Assembly (NCBI RefSeq): GCF_007280415.1 | Contig: NZ_VKKU01000001.1 | Span: 1,550,001 to 1,614,000, forward strand | Reading direction: 5' to 3' | From: Sphingorhabdus contaminans | GTDB taxonomy: Bacteria; Pseudomonadota; Alphaproteobacteria; Sphingomonadales; Sphingomonadaceae | DNA length: 64,000 nucleotides | Shown: positions 16,723-25,717 of the stretch, piece by piece | Layout: every line of letters starts with the position of its first letter | How positions within the stretch are numbered: the first letter of the stretch is position 1 | Notes under the pieces: generated by a model | Seen by the model: only the letters and a program-made list of their open reading frames with translations | What the model was told of the DNA's origin: nothing | The model's database searches: none | Program-made: the position numbers and the translations under genes

Positions 16723-17549
16723 TGAAACGGGTCTGGCCCCTTCTTCTGCTGCTTGGCGGATGCAGCGGCCAACCCGGCATCGCGCCGGGCGGTATCGTTT
16801 CCAACAATCCGTGCATTGATGCCATCCTCGCCGAAATCGCCGCCCCCGGGCAGGTCGCAGCGGTCAGCGTCTATTCGCATGACGCCGACAGCGCCTCGGC
16901 CCCGCTTGCCTGGGCGCGGCAATATCCCGCACTTGGTACCGGCGCTGAAGATATACTTGCCGCAAAACCCCGGCTGGTGCTGACCGGCAATCTTGCCTCG
17001 ACCGGAACCAATGCAGCGCTGGCCAAGGCGGGTATCAAGGTCGTGGCGGTCGGCGTCGCGGCGACGCTGGACGAAGACGTTGCCCAAGTCCGGCAAATTG
17101 CCAAAGCGATTGGCAGGGTCGAAGCTGGAGAGGCTTTGGTCGCGCGCATGCTGGAATCACAAGGCAGCGCACAAAATCAGGTTCCACAAGGCGAGGCACC
17201 CTCGGCGATCATCTGGCAAAATGGAGGTTTCGTTGCGGGCACGGGAACCTTGCAGGACGAACTTCTGCGCCGGCACGGGTTCCGCAACGCCAGCGCCAGC
17301 TTTGGCCTTCAATCCTGGGGCGTGCTGCCGCTGGAAAGCCTGATCCGCAACCCGCCGCAGTTTATCTTCATGCCTGTAGCGCCTGAGGGCAATGCAGACC
17401 GGGAACTTGCATCGCGCCAGAAATTGCTGAAACATCTGGGGAGCAAAACCCGGATCGTGCCGTTTCGCGACCAGCTTCTCTTTTGTGGGGGACCGACCGT
17501 TATCAAGGTTGCTCGGATTTTCGAAACAGCGCGAAGGACCGCCCGGTGA
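16722..17549 (+). CDS. btuF: Cobalamin-binding lipoprotein BtuF
   Basis: 275 residues. The N-terminus is a lipoprotein signal with a lipobox LLGGC; Cys14 would be lipidated, so this substrate-binding protein is membrane-tethered rather than free in the periplasm as in E. coli. The rest is the helical-backbone class of ABC binding protein (IAAPGQVAAVSVYSHDA ... AAKPRLVLTGNLAS), used for B12, haem and siderophores. It is sandwiched between btuB and btuC with 1- and 4-base overlaps, which argues for cobalamin. It delivers ligand to BtuC2D2. Confidence 0.9.
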   Translation: MKRVWPLLLLLGGCSGQPGIAPGGIVSNNPCIDAILAEIAAPGQVAAVSVYSHDADSASAPLAWARQYPALGTGAEDILAAKPRLVLTGNLASTGTNAALAKAGIKVVAVGVAATLDEDVAQVRQIAKAIGRVEAGEALVARMLESQGSAQNQVPQGEAPSAIIWQNGGFVAGTGTLQDELLRRHGFRNASASFGLQSWGVLPLESLIRNPPQFIFMPVAPEGNADRELASRQKLLKHLGSKTRIVPFRDQLLFCGGPTVIKVARIFETARRTAR

Positions 17550-18511
17550 CCGCGCGCTCGATAACACCTTTGTTGCTGCTTCTGACAATCGGGGCGTTCC
17601 TGCTGTCCCTGATGGCGGGTAAGGTCTGGATATGGCCGACGGCTTGGTTTCACAATGCCCCGGACGGCTGGATTTTCCTTGAACTCCGCCTGCCCCGCGC
17701 TCTGCTTGGCCTGTCCATTGGTGCCGTGCTCGGCCTGTCCGGCGCGGTTCTGCAGGGCTATTTGCGCAACCCCCTCGCCGATCCGACCGTACTTGGTGTG
17801 TCGTCCAGTGCAGCTTTGGGCGGCGTGACGGCCATATTCCTCGGCCTCAATATGCTGCCTCTTGGCCTTTTCAGTTGCGCCATGCTGGGTGCGGGTGTGA
17901 GCATCCTGCTGCTGCTGACGCTCGCGCGCGGCGGCGGGCCATTGGGGTTCATCCTTGGCGGTATGGTACTCTCCACACTGGCAGGATCGCTCACCGCCTT
18001 TCTCATCAGCATTGCCCCCAACCCCTTTGCGGCCAGCGAAATCATCAACTGGTTGATGGGTGCCCTGACGGACAGGCTGATAGAAGATGTCATCAAAGCT
18101 CTCCCACTGATGGCAATTGGCGCAGCGCTTTTGCTGACAACGGGACGGGCGCTTGATGCCCTGACGCTCGGCGAAGACGGGGCCCGCAGCATTGGCGTCA
18201 ATCTGGACCAGTTGCGCTGGATAATTGTGGTCGGCGTTGGATTGTCGGTCGGGGCATCCGTTGCCGTATCGGGCGTGGTTGGTTTTGTAGGGCTGATCGT
18301 GCCACATCTGATCCGTGGCATGGTGGGTGAACAGCCGTCGTCCATATTGCTCCCGTCCGCACTGGGCGGTGCCATCCTGACCCTCGTCGCGGACAGCATG
18401 GTGCGCCTTACGCCAGGGCCAACAGAAATAAGGCTGGGCATTGCCATGGCCGTGCTGGGCGCCCCGTTCTTCTTCATGCTGTTATGGAAGCAAAGAGGAC
18501 GCGCGGCATGA
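17546..18511 (+). CDS. btuC: Cobalamin ABC transporter permease BtuC
   Basis: 321 residues from the GTG at 17546, which forms a GTGA overlap with the btuF stop; a longer frame to 17483 is unnecessary. It is very hydrophobic with about ten likely membrane segments. It has the FecCD/BtuC-family signatures: LRLPRALLGLSIGAVLGLSGAVLQGYLRNPLADPTVLGVSSSAALG and a C-terminal GFVGLIVPHLIRGMVG cytoplasmic coupling region. It forms the dimeric inner-membrane channel with BtuD. The family also includes Fe-siderophore and haem permeases; assignment to B12 rests on the operon and riboswitch. Confidence 0.92.
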   Translation: MTARSITPLLLLLTIGAFLLSLMAGKVWIWPTAWFHNAPDGWIFLELRLPRALLGLSIGAVLGLSGAVLQGYLRNPLADPTVLGVSSSAALGGVTAIFLGLNMLPLGLFSCAMLGAGVSILLLLTLARGGGPLGFILGGMVLSTLAGSLTAFLISIAPNPFAASEIINWLMGALTDRLIEDVIKALPLMAIGAALLLTTGRALDALTLGEDGARSIGVNLDQLRWIIVVGVGLSVGASVAVSGVVGFVGLIVPHLIRGMVGEQPSSILLPSALGGAILTLVADSMVRLTPGPTEIRLGIAMAVLGAPFFFMLLWKQRGRAA

Positions 18512-19284
18512 TCCTGCAATGTGATAATCTGTGTTTCACCCATGACATACATCCGGCGCTGGAGGATGTTTCGGCCCGCCTTCATCCCGGAAAATTCAGC
18601 GTCATTCTCGGCCCGAACGGCGCGGGAAAATCGACATTGCTCAATTGTCTGGCAGGCTTGCTGCGGCCACGCTCCGGCTCCGTATTTCTGGACAGCGATG
18701 CGATCCTCGCATTGCCCGACGGCCAACGAGCCAAAATGCTCGGGCTCCTTCCTCAAGGCGCGCAAACTCATTGGGCCATCACGGTTCGCGCGCTTGTCGC
18801 GCTGGGCCGATATCCTCACCGCATAGGTCTCGGACTTTCGGCTGACGATCAACGTGCCATAGACGCAGCCATGAATGCCACAGATACCACTGGCTTTGCC
18901 GATCGTCTGGTCACCGAGCTTTCGGGCGGCGAACGTGCGCGGGTGTTAATGGCGCGCGTCCTCGCGGGTGAACCGCAATGGATTTTGGCCGACGAACCGC
19001 TCGCCAATCTCGATCCCGGCCACCAGATTGATATGCTCCACCTGCTGCGCGATCAGGCGCGTGAGGGTAAAGGTGTTGTCACGGTTTTGCATGACCTGCA
19101 CCATGCGGTGCGCTTTGCCGACCATGTCCTGTTGCTGCACCAGGGCAAGGTCTTTGCCGAGGGTCCGGTTGCCGACGTCTTGACGTCATCCAATCTCGCC
19201 ACCGTTTACGGCATTGACGCGAAGCTGTTCTCGGACGAGGAAGGGGCAATCCAGCTTTTGATAAAAGGTAAGACTGCACCATGA
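18508..19284 (+). CDS. btuD: Cobalamin ABC transporter ATPase BtuD
   Basis: 258 residues from the ATG at 18508 (ATGA overlap with btuC). All ABC motifs are visible: Walker A GPNGAGKST (35-43), Q-loop LLPQGAQ, signature LSGGERARVLMARVL, Walker B WILADEPLANLD and the H-loop VLHDLHHAV. The family is the FepC/BtuD type that powers uptake of B12, haem and ferric chelates. It is a peripheral inner-membrane protein pairing with BtuC. It overlaps the following phosphatase gene by 4 bases. Confidence 0.93.
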   Translation: MILQCDNLCFTHDIHPALEDVSARLHPGKFSVILGPNGAGKSTLLNCLAGLLRPRSGSVFLDSDAILALPDGQRAKMLGLLPQGAQTHWAITVRALVALGRYPHRIGLGLSADDQRAIDAAMNATDTTGFADRLVTELSGGERARVLMARVLAGEPQWILADEPLANLDPGHQIDMLHLLRDQAREGKGVVTVLHDLHHAVRFADHVLLLHQGKVFAEGPVADVLTSSNLATVYGIDAKLFSDEEGAIQLLIKGKTAP

Positions 19285-20438
19285 AACGCGCACTCCCCCT
19301 TGCCCTATTGCTGCTTTCGGGCTGTGCCGCCAATGTCGGCGGGCCGACCGCATCGGCACCTGCGGCACCGCAGAGCGCGCAGGAGGCGCTGCGTCCCTAT
19401 TATGCCGGTTTGGCGACAAAGCTTCCCAAAGCGCCTGCCAATCCCGTGCTGGCCCCGGACGACGTCATCACCCGTTTTGCCTTTGGTTCCTGCGTCAATG
19501 AAAATCGGGACATGAAATTCTGGGACGTCATTGCGGCGCAAAAGCCGCAGGCATTTCTGCTGATTGGCGACAATGTCTATGGCGATACCCGCCCGACCAA
19601 TGGCGCGGACATTCCGACATTGACCGCAAGCTACCGCAAACTCAGCAGCCGTGTGGAATTTGACCGTTTCCGTCGCACCATTCCCATGATGACGACATGG
19701 GATGACCATGATTATGGCGCGAATGACGCAGGCGGCGCCTTTGCCTTCAAGGAATGGGCCGAAAAGGTCTACGAGACCTATTGGAGCAGCAGCGACGAAG
19801 TGAAGGCACGACCGGGCGTCTATGACAGCAAAATTGTCGGCCCGGCAGGCAAGCGCGTGCAATTTATCATATTGGACTCGCGCTTTTTCCGGTCCGATCT
19901 TGCCGTCATGCCCTATCGCGATCCCGCCCCATCGCTCGGCTGGTATATTCCGAACATGGACCCCAAGGCGTCCATACTGGGCAGCGCGCAGTGGGACTGG
20001 TTGGCGCAGGAGTTATCCAAGCCTGCGGAATTGCGTTTCATCATTTCATCAACGCAGGTGATTACGGACGCCCATAATTTCGAGGGCTGGACCAATTTCC
20101 CCAAAGAACGTGACCGTCTTTATGCGCTGTTAGCGGACAAAAAGGTCAATAACGCTATCTTCCTGACGGGTGACCGCCATTCCGGCGCATTCTACAAGAC
20201 ACAGGTGCCCGGCCTTTCGAAGCCGCTATGGGATTTTACGTCCAGTTCGCTGAACTTCGCCTTTGGCAGGGGCAACAGCGGTGAACGGGAGCCCGATCCC
20301 CGCCGGACCGGTGGTCTTTGGTCTATTCCGAATTTCGGCCAGATCGATATCGACTGGAGCAGTAAGACCGTAAAGATGACACTCCGCAAGGATGATGGCA
20401 GCGTTATCGAAGAACAGGTCGTTCAGGCCATCAACTGA
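19281..20438 (+). CDS. PhoD-like alkaline phosphatase lipoprotein, last gene of the B12 operon
   Basis: 385 residues. The signal has a lipobox LLSGC with Cys15, and no Asp at +2, so outer-membrane attachment facing the periplasm is likely. The body is a metallophosphoesterase of the PhoD family: FAFGSCVNEN near residue 70, LLIGDNVYGD, TTWDDHDYGAND, FIILDSRFFRSD and FLTGDRHSGAF. PhoD enzymes are Ca/Fe-dependent phosphodi/monoesterases. Its ATG overlaps the btuD stop, so it is translated with the B12 transporter and lies under the same riboswitch. A role in trimming phosphorylated or nucleotide-loop forms of corrinoids is a hypothesis; simple phosphate scavenging is the alternative. Confidence 0.88.
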   Translation: MKRALPLALLLLSGCAANVGGPTASAPAAPQSAQEALRPYYAGLATKLPKAPANPVLAPDDVITRFAFGSCVNENRDMKFWDVIAAQKPQAFLLIGDNVYGDTRPTNGADIPTLTASYRKLSSRVEFDRFRRTIPMMTTWDDHDYGANDAGGAFAFKEWAEKVYETYWSSSDEVKARPGVYDSKIVGPAGKRVQFIILDSRFFRSDLAVMPYRDPAPSLGWYIPNMDPKASILGSAQWDWLAQELSKPAELRFIISSTQVITDAHNFEGWTNFPKERDRLYALLADKKVNNAIFLTGDRHSGAFYKTQVPGLSKPLWDFTSSSLNFAFGRGNSGEREPDPRRTGGLWSIPNFGQIDIDWSSKTVKMTLRKDDGSVIEEQVVQAIN

Positions 20439-20483
20439 ACGGCCCGTCGCTCTTACGACAGCCGCTGGAGTGATGGATTTTCG

Positions 20484-22049
20484 TCAGGCGATTTTGGGTG
20501 CGCGGGTCTCTCCGGCCACCACGGAATAATCGACCGCCGCCACCTGTTCCATAACCGCATCGCGAATGGCCCGCGCTGTTTCCAACGGCAACGCGATCAT
20601 TTCCAGCGACCCGCCCGAAATACCGAAATTGACAGAGGCCAGACCTTGGCGGCGGGCAATCGGGCCCTGATAGATTTCCACCGTCTGCACCTTCACCTGC
20701 GGCGCGATTGAGAGACGTTGCCGCCACCAGCCCTCGCGCACATAAATCTGCTTTTCATCGATCATGTCGCCATAGCAGCGCCATTCCAGCCACCAGAAGA
20801 ATCCGATTATAACCGGCACGAACAACATCAATCCCGCCTGCCGGAATGGCGCCCCTGCAAAAAACATGGTTGCCCAGACCCCGACGATAAAAGCGGGGAT
20901 CAAGCCGACATAGCGGATCAGCCACCATTTTGCCTTCCCCTGCCGGAACCGCACGGCAGCGTCCGGCTCCCGGATCAGGGCGGCGTGGGCAATGGGCCAG
21001 ATTTCCCCAAGCGTTGCAAATGGCGCAGCGACGAAATTGGTTTCTTCCTTGCTGTCTTGTGCAAGGCTTACAAATTTCAGGCTATGCCAGCCACGGCGTT
21101 TGCGGATCGGTCCCGTCTGAACAACGGCCGCCTGTACGCGGTGTGCCGGCATAACAGCATCGGTCAGGGTCAACAGGCCACGGCGACGGCGGAATCCTTT
21201 GGCCGTGCGTTCCAGCCGGAATCCATAATCCCGAAGCATTGTGCGGATGATACCCGTTGCAAAGCCGACTAATACCAGTGCTCCAAGCGCGACAACAGCC
21301 AAGATGATCTGCGCCGTCCAGCCAATCCCGTTCAGATTTTCAACGGTAACCCCGCGCTCTTCCGCCATGCCGATCCAGTGCCGGAAATCCCAGATTTCAA
21401 AGGGCAGCAGAAAATCAAACTGCTGCGCCAGGCCGCCCAGGACCGCAAAGATCACGAGCGAGAAAGAATAAAGCCCGAATATGAAAACCCGCTTTCCGTC
21501 CATTGCGAAAATGGGTGGCATGTCGGCATCGGGGACCGGTGCATCGGCATGGCTGATAACCGCCTGCCCGCTCTTGTGCGCCTTGACCAATTCGCGCAGG
21601 CGGTTGGCTTCTTCTACACTGACAAAACTCAGCTTCGCATCATCGCCGTCGCCACCGCCGGTTTCGAACTTCACTTCACCCAACCCGAGCAGACGGGCCA
21701 GTGGCTTTTGTTCAATGCTGACATCCTGAATACGCTCAAACGGGATGGAGCGCGCATTGCGGCTGATTATCCCGCTTTCGATGCGGATATCATGTTCGCC
21801 GATATGATAATGGAACCGCATCCATGCGAGCCAACGGAACAGGAGACTGAACAGCAGGATCGCACTGACCGCGGCGATGGAAATCAGTGGATTGTCGGTT
21901 CCTCTTGTGCCGAAAAAGGCGGCAAAGATCGGGAAGATGAGCTGCGGCAAACCGGTGACGAAGCCAACGAAAAGCCCCGAAATATGGAGCTTTGTTCCTT
22001 CACTCCCGGTTACATCGCCGTTCGTCTCTCGGGGGTCGGAATCGGTCAA
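20484..22049 (-). CDS. ydbT: PH-domain membrane protein, YdbT-like
   Basis: 521 residues with several membrane pairs (ILLFSLLFRWLAWM, FIFGLYSFSLVIFAVLGG, IILAVVALGALVLVGFATG, YVGLIPAFIVGVWATMFF, LMLFVPVIIGFFWWL). Between these lie three repeats of the bacterial PH-like domain (DUF304/bPH_2), each recognisable by a turn such as SIPFERIQDVSIEQKPLARLLGLG, PAHRVQAAVVQTGPIRKRRGW and APQVKVQTVEIYQGPIARRQG. Its start overlaps the stop of the YdbS-like gene (ATGA), so the pair is one operon. YdbS/YdbT pairs are widespread inner-membrane proteins; in Bacillus they are linked to resistance against certain antibiotics, but the activity is unsettled. Confidence 0.88.
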   Translation of the reverse strand: MTDSDPRETNGDVTGSEGTKLHISGLFVGFVTGLPQLIFPIFAAFFGTRGTDNPLISIAAVSAILLFSLLFRWLAWMRFHYHIGEHDIRIESGIISRNARSIPFERIQDVSIEQKPLARLLGLGEVKFETGGGDGDDAKLSFVSVEEANRLRELVKAHKSGQAVISHADAPVPDADMPPIFAMDGKRVFIFGLYSFSLVIFAVLGGLAQQFDFLLPFEIWDFRHWIGMAEERGVTVENLNGIGWTAQIILAVVALGALVLVGFATGIIRTMLRDYGFRLERTAKGFRRRRGLLTLTDAVMPAHRVQAAVVQTGPIRKRRGWHSLKFVSLAQDSKEETNFVAAPFATLGEIWPIAHAALIREPDAAVRFRQGKAKWWLIRYVGLIPAFIVGVWATMFFAGAPFRQAGLMLFVPVIIGFFWWLEWRCYGDMIDEKQIYVREGWWRQRLSIAPQVKVQTVEIYQGPIARRQGLASVNFGISGGSLEMIALPLETARAIRDAVMEQVAAVDYSVVAGETRAPKIA

Positions 22050-22519
22050 ATCATGTCTGCCCGTATTGCGGCACGAATGGCTTCGCGCATGGCCAGGGCG
22101 TCGGCATGGAGCAAGCCCGGCAAGGTCACGGTGCTGTTATGGTTGCCCGCCGTATGCACGGTCAGGGTCGCGAGATCATAGCGCCGGTCAATCGGTCCCT
22201 GCTCGACATCGATATGCTGGATTCGGCCAAACGGCACCACGGTGTCGCGAAAGAACATATATCCGCGCACAATCCGCAGCCGGTCGCTCCCCATATCATA
22301 GCCCCAATGGCGGTATTTCCGTTTCGGAACGACAAAGGCCATGAACAGATACAGCAGGAACACCGGCACGAAAATGCTGCCGGGCGGCAATAACTGGGCA
22401 ATTTCTAACACGCCTGCGCCGATCAGGAACGGCAGATAGCCCAAGGCCGATGCGATCCGCGTTGTTGTGACATAGGCGGGATGAAGCGGCGTTACGTCCG
22501 GGTGGGATTCGGTGGTCAT
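22046..22519 (-). CDS. ydbS: PH-domain membrane protein, YdbS-like
   Basis: 157 residues from the ATG at 22519 (MTTESHPDVTPLHP); the longer frame to 22660 overlaps the nitronate monooxygenase gene and is rejected. Two membrane segments (ALGYLPFLIGAGVLEIAQLL and IFVPVFLLYLFMAFVVP) precede one bPH domain with RGYMFFRDTVVPFGRIQHIDVEQGPIDRRYDL, then the usual AGNHNSTVTLPGLLHADALAMREAI end. It is the smaller partner of the downstream YdbT-like protein. Confidence 0.88.
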   Translation of the reverse strand: MTTESHPDVTPLHPAYVTTTRIASALGYLPFLIGAGVLEIAQLLPPGSIFVPVFLLYLFMAFVVPKRKYRHWGYDMGSDRLRIVRGYMFFRDTVVPFGRIQHIDVEQGPIDRRYDLATLTVHTAGNHNSTVTLPGLLHADALAMREAIRAAIRADMI

Positions 22520-22589
22520 AGCGCCGATATGCGCAGACTGTGTTGCATTGGCAAGACGGTTTCGCGCCTGCCCAAAAGCAGACGGGGAC

Positions 22590-23588
22590 TTAGCGGGCCA
22601 GTGCCGCGTCAGCCTCGGCGACCAGCTTGGCGATAATGTCGACCACGGGCCGTTCGACATGGACCATGCCGACGGACTGCCCTGCCATTACAGAACCATA
22701 TTCGACGTCCCCGTCGATCACCGCACGGCGGAGGGCGCCTGCCCAATATTGTTCGATCTCAAGCTGCGCCGCCTCCATATCGATCTCACCGGCGTCGAGT
22801 TTTGCCGCCACTTCGATCTGTTTGCGCGTGAATTCTTCGGTGCCCTTGTTCTTCAGGGCGCGAACCGGAATCACAGGCAGGCGCGGGTCGATCTGCACGC
22901 TCGCCACCGCGTCACGGGCATTGGCGCGCAGGAAGGCGGCCTTGAAATTGGGATGGGCGATGCTTTCATGGGCACAGACAAAGCGAGTGCCGAGCTGCAC
23001 GCCTGCCGCGCCCATTTCGAGATAGCTTGCAATCAAGCCGCCCCGCGCAATGCCGCCGGCGACAAAGATGGGCAGTTGATCACCCAGTTCGGGCAGGATT
23101 TCCTGCGCCAGCACGGACGTTGCGACCGGCCCGATATGGCCGCCTGCCTCGCTGCCCTCGATAATCAGCGCGTCGACACCCGACCGCGCGAATTTCTTGG
23201 CGAGCGTAAGCGCGGGGGCAAAACACATCACCTTTGCGCCCGATTCCTTGATCGCCTCGATACTGCCTTTGGGCGGAAGACCGCCGGCAAGGACGACGTG
23301 GCTCACCGCATGTTTGGCGCATACCGCAATCAGGTCCATGATCTGCGGGTGCATGGTGATAAGGTTCACGCCAAAGGTTCTGGACGTCAGAGCCTTTGTC
23401 GCGGCGATTTCGGCATCGAGCAATTCGGGCGTCATCGCCCCGCAGGCAATCACGCCGAAGCCGCCGGCGTTGGATATGGCGGACACCAGATTGCGTTCGC
23501 TCACCCACGACATGGCGCCACACATGATCGCCACCTCGCATCCCAGAAACTCTGTACCGCGCTGCATGAGGTGGGCAAGTTTGGTCAT
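22590..23588 (-). CDS. Nitronate monooxygenase (2-nitropropane dioxygenase family)
   Basis: 332 residues from the ATG at 23588, which has GGAG about 8 bases upstream. It is a TIM-barrel FMN flavoprotein with the family order: GCEVAIMCGAMSWVSERNLVSAISNAGGFGVIACG near the N-terminus, then LIIEGSEAGGHIG, where the His corresponds to the catalytic base of class I nitronate monooxygenases, then IFVAGGIARGG and GAAGVQLGTRFVCA. These enzymes detoxify alkyl nitronates such as propionate 3-nitronate; many members are annotated only by family. It stands alone between ydbS and lysC. Confidence 0.9.
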   Translation of the reverse strand: MTKLAHLMQRGTEFLGCEVAIMCGAMSWVSERNLVSAISNAGGFGVIACGAMTPELLDAEIAATKALTSRTFGVNLITMHPQIMDLIAVCAKHAVSHVVLAGGLPPKGSIEAIKESGAKVMCFAPALTLAKKFARSGVDALIIEGSEAGGHIGPVATSVLAQEILPELGDQLPIFVAGGIARGGLIASYLEMGAAGVQLGTRFVCAHESIAHPNFKAAFLRANARDAVASVQIDPRLPVIPVRALKNKGTEEFTRKQIEVAAKLDAGEIDMEAAQLEIEQYWAGALRRAVIDGDVEYGSVMAGQSVGMVHVERPVVDIIAKLVAEADAALAR

Positions 23589-23638
23589 GGTATCTCCGTC
23601 ATCCTCCCGCACAAATGGCGGAGGCATGGGTGAAGTAA

Positions 23639-24895
23639 TTATTCCGCATCCAGCCCATAGGCCGTGTGCAAGACACGCACGGCGAGCTCGGTTTCGTCCT
23701 CGTCAATCAGGACCGAGACCTTGATTTCCGATGTCGAGATCGCCTGGATGTTGATCTTGCGATCGGCGAGGCTGCTGAACATGGTGGAGGCGACACCGGC
23801 GTGGCTTTTCATGCCGACGCCGACGACTGAGATCTTCGCGACCTTGGTGTCCGGGATCAGGCGGTTGTAGCCGATTGCGTCGCGCTGGTTTTCCAATATG
23901 TCGGTGCAGCGGGCAAGGTCAGCCTGCGGGCAGGTGAAGGTCACGTCGGTCTCGCCCTTGTCGCGGCCGACATTCTGGATGATCATGTCGACGTTGATAT
24001 TCGCATCGGCCAGCGGCGCGAAGATATGCGCCACGGCACCCGGACGGTCGGGGACGCGGGTCAGGGTGATTTTCGCCTCATTCTTGTCGGCGGCGATGCC
24101 GGTGATCAGCTGGCGTTCCACTTGGGCATTCTCCAATTCTTCGTCGGTCACGATCATCGTGCCGGGGATGCTGTCTGCGTCGGGGGCGTTTTCGTCGATG
24201 AAAGAAGACAGCACCTGCACGCGCACCCCTTCTTTCATCGCAAGACCAACCGAACGGGTTTGCAAAACCTTCGACCCGACCGAGGCCAGTTCGAGCATTT
24301 CTTCATAGGTCACCGCCTTCAGCTTGCGCGCGCGGGCGACGATACGGGGGTCGGTAGTGTAGACGCCGTCGACATCGGTATAAATATCGCAACGGTCCGC
24401 CTTGATCGCCGCGGCAACGGCAACCGCCGATGTATCCGACCCGCCGCGACCCAGCGTAGTGACGCGGTTGTCGTCGGTCAGCCCCTGAAAGCCCGGAATG
24501 ACCGCAATGGAGCCCGAGGCCATGGACGCAAGCAATTCGTCGGTGTCGATCGAACCGATCCGCGCCTTGGCATGCGCATCGTCGGTGTGGATCGGCATCT
24601 GCCAGCCGAGCCAGCTGCGCGCGTTACAGCCCAGCGCCTGCAATGTGATCGCCAGCAGGCCGGAGGTAATCTGCTCCCCTGCCGCAACCACAACATCATA
24701 TTCCGCCGGATCGTATAACGCGTTCGCTTCACGGCAGAAATTGACCAGACGATCGGTGTCGCCAGCCATGGCCGACACAACCACAGCGACCTCGTCCCCG
24801 CGCTCTGCCTGCCGCTTGACCAATTGCGCAACACGGCGGATACGTTCGGTTCCGGCCATAGACGTGCCGCCAAATTTCATTACAATGCGCGCCAT
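23639..24895 (-). CDS. lysC: Aspartate kinase
   Basis: 418 residues. It opens with IVMKFGGTSMAGTERIRRVA, the kinase nucleotide/aspartate motif, followed by VVVSAMAGDTDRL and the TLGRGGSDTSAVAVAAA motif. The last 160 residues hold two ACT domains (VPDRPGAVAHIFAPLADANINVDMI and VGVGMKSHAGVASTMFSSLADRKIN). It phosphorylates L-aspartate, the first step to lysine, threonine, methionine and diaminopimelate, and is expected to be feedback-inhibited through the ACT domains. It is divergent from ubiG, with 54 bases between them, and monocistronic as far as can be seen. Confidence 0.96.
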   Translation of the reverse strand: MARIVMKFGGTSMAGTERIRRVAQLVKRQAERGDEVAVVVSAMAGDTDRLVNFCREANALYDPAEYDVVVAAGEQITSGLLAITLQALGCNARSWLGWQMPIHTDDAHAKARIGSIDTDELLASMASGSIAVIPGFQGLTDDNRVTTLGRGGSDTSAVAVAAAIKADRCDIYTDVDGVYTTDPRIVARARKLKAVTYEEMLELASVGSKVLQTRSVGLAMKEGVRVQVLSSFIDENAPDADSIPGTMIVTDEELENAQVERQLITGIAADKNEAKITLTRVPDRPGAVAHIFAPLADANINVDMIIQNVGRDKGETDVTFTCPQADLARCTDILENQRDAIGYNRLIPDTKVAKISVVGVGMKSHAGVASTMFSSLADRKINIQAISTSEIKVSVLIDEDETELAVRVLHTAYGLDAE

Positions 24896-24949
24896 GAAAA
24901 CCTTACAAAGTCGCTATATTACAATCGGGCGCCCTGATAGGGACAGGAT

Positions 24950-25684
24950 ATGACAAAGGCAAGCACCGCAACGACAATAAACGCCGCCGAAGCCGCACAT
25001 TTTGGCGCACTGGCCGCCGACTGGTGGGACCCGAAGGGCAGTTCGGCGATGCTGCACAAGCTGAACCCAGTTCGGCTGGGCTTTATCCGCGACGCCCTGG
25101 ATACCCATTTTGGCGGCGATGGAAAGACACGGACGCCACTGGCGGGCAAGAGCGCGCTGGATGTCGGCTGCGGCGCGGGGCTGTTATGTGAACCGCTGGC
25201 CCGCATGGGTGCGGCCGTCACCGGTGTCGACGCGGCACCGGAAAATGTCGCGGCGGCCAAGGCCCATGCCGCACTATCCGGCCTTAACATCGACTATCGC
25301 GCCGGTGAAATTGCGGAACAGGGTCTCGGCACATTTGACGTCGTTACGTCGATGGAAGTGATCGAACATGTCACCGACCCCGCCGCCTTTCTCGCTGAAC
25401 TCGCACGCCATCTGAAACCGGACGGCTTGCTTCTGATGTCGACCCCCAATCGCACGGCGGCATCGCGCCTGTTTCTGGTCGAGGCTGCCGAACGGCTGGG
25501 CCAGGTCCCGCGCGGAACACATGACTGGGATCAATTCCTCACGCCCGAAGAACTGACCACGCTGCTGCACGACGCCGGACTGGAGGTTGTGGAAATGCGC
25601 GGGATCGCCTTTTCTCCGCTGAGCGGCCTGCATCTTAGCAATAACAAGGCGCTCAACTATATTCTGTCGGCGCGGTTCGCTTAA
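24950..25684 (+). CDS. ubiG: Ubiquinone biosynthesis O-methyltransferase UbiG
   Basis: 244 residues. The N-terminus INAAEAAHFGALAADWWDPKGSSAMLHKLNPVR is the UbiG-specific opening. It is followed by the SAM-binding motif ALDVGCGAGLLCEPLARMGAAVTGVD and the post motifs FDVVTSMEVIEHV and HLKPDGLLLMSTPNRT. It performs both O-methylations of the ubiquinone ring at the membrane surface. The divergent lysC arrangement next to ubiG is common in alphaproteobacteria. A short hairpin (25687-25707) separates it from convergent dnaB. Confidence 0.95.
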   Translation: MTKASTATTINAAEAAHFGALAADWWDPKGSSAMLHKLNPVRLGFIRDALDTHFGGDGKTRTPLAGKSALDVGCGAGLLCEPLARMGAAVTGVDAAPENVAAAKAHAALSGLNIDYRAGEIAEQGLGTFDVVTSMEVIEHVTDPAAFLAELARHLKPDGLLLMSTPNRTAASRLFLVEAAERLGQVPRGTHDWDQFLTPEELTTLLHDAGLEVVEMRGIAFSPLSGLHLSNNKALNYILSARFA

Positions 25685-25686
25685 CT

Positions 25687-25707
25687 CCCTCTCCCGTTGG
25701 AAGAGGG
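25687..25707. terminator. Short hairpin between convergent ubiG and dnaB
   Basis: CCCTCT (25687-25692) pairs with AGAGGG (25702-25707) around a 9-base loop. There is no clean T-run, so it may be a weak terminator or a degenerate repeat element. Confidence 0.35.
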
Positions 25708-25717
25708 GTAATTCTTA

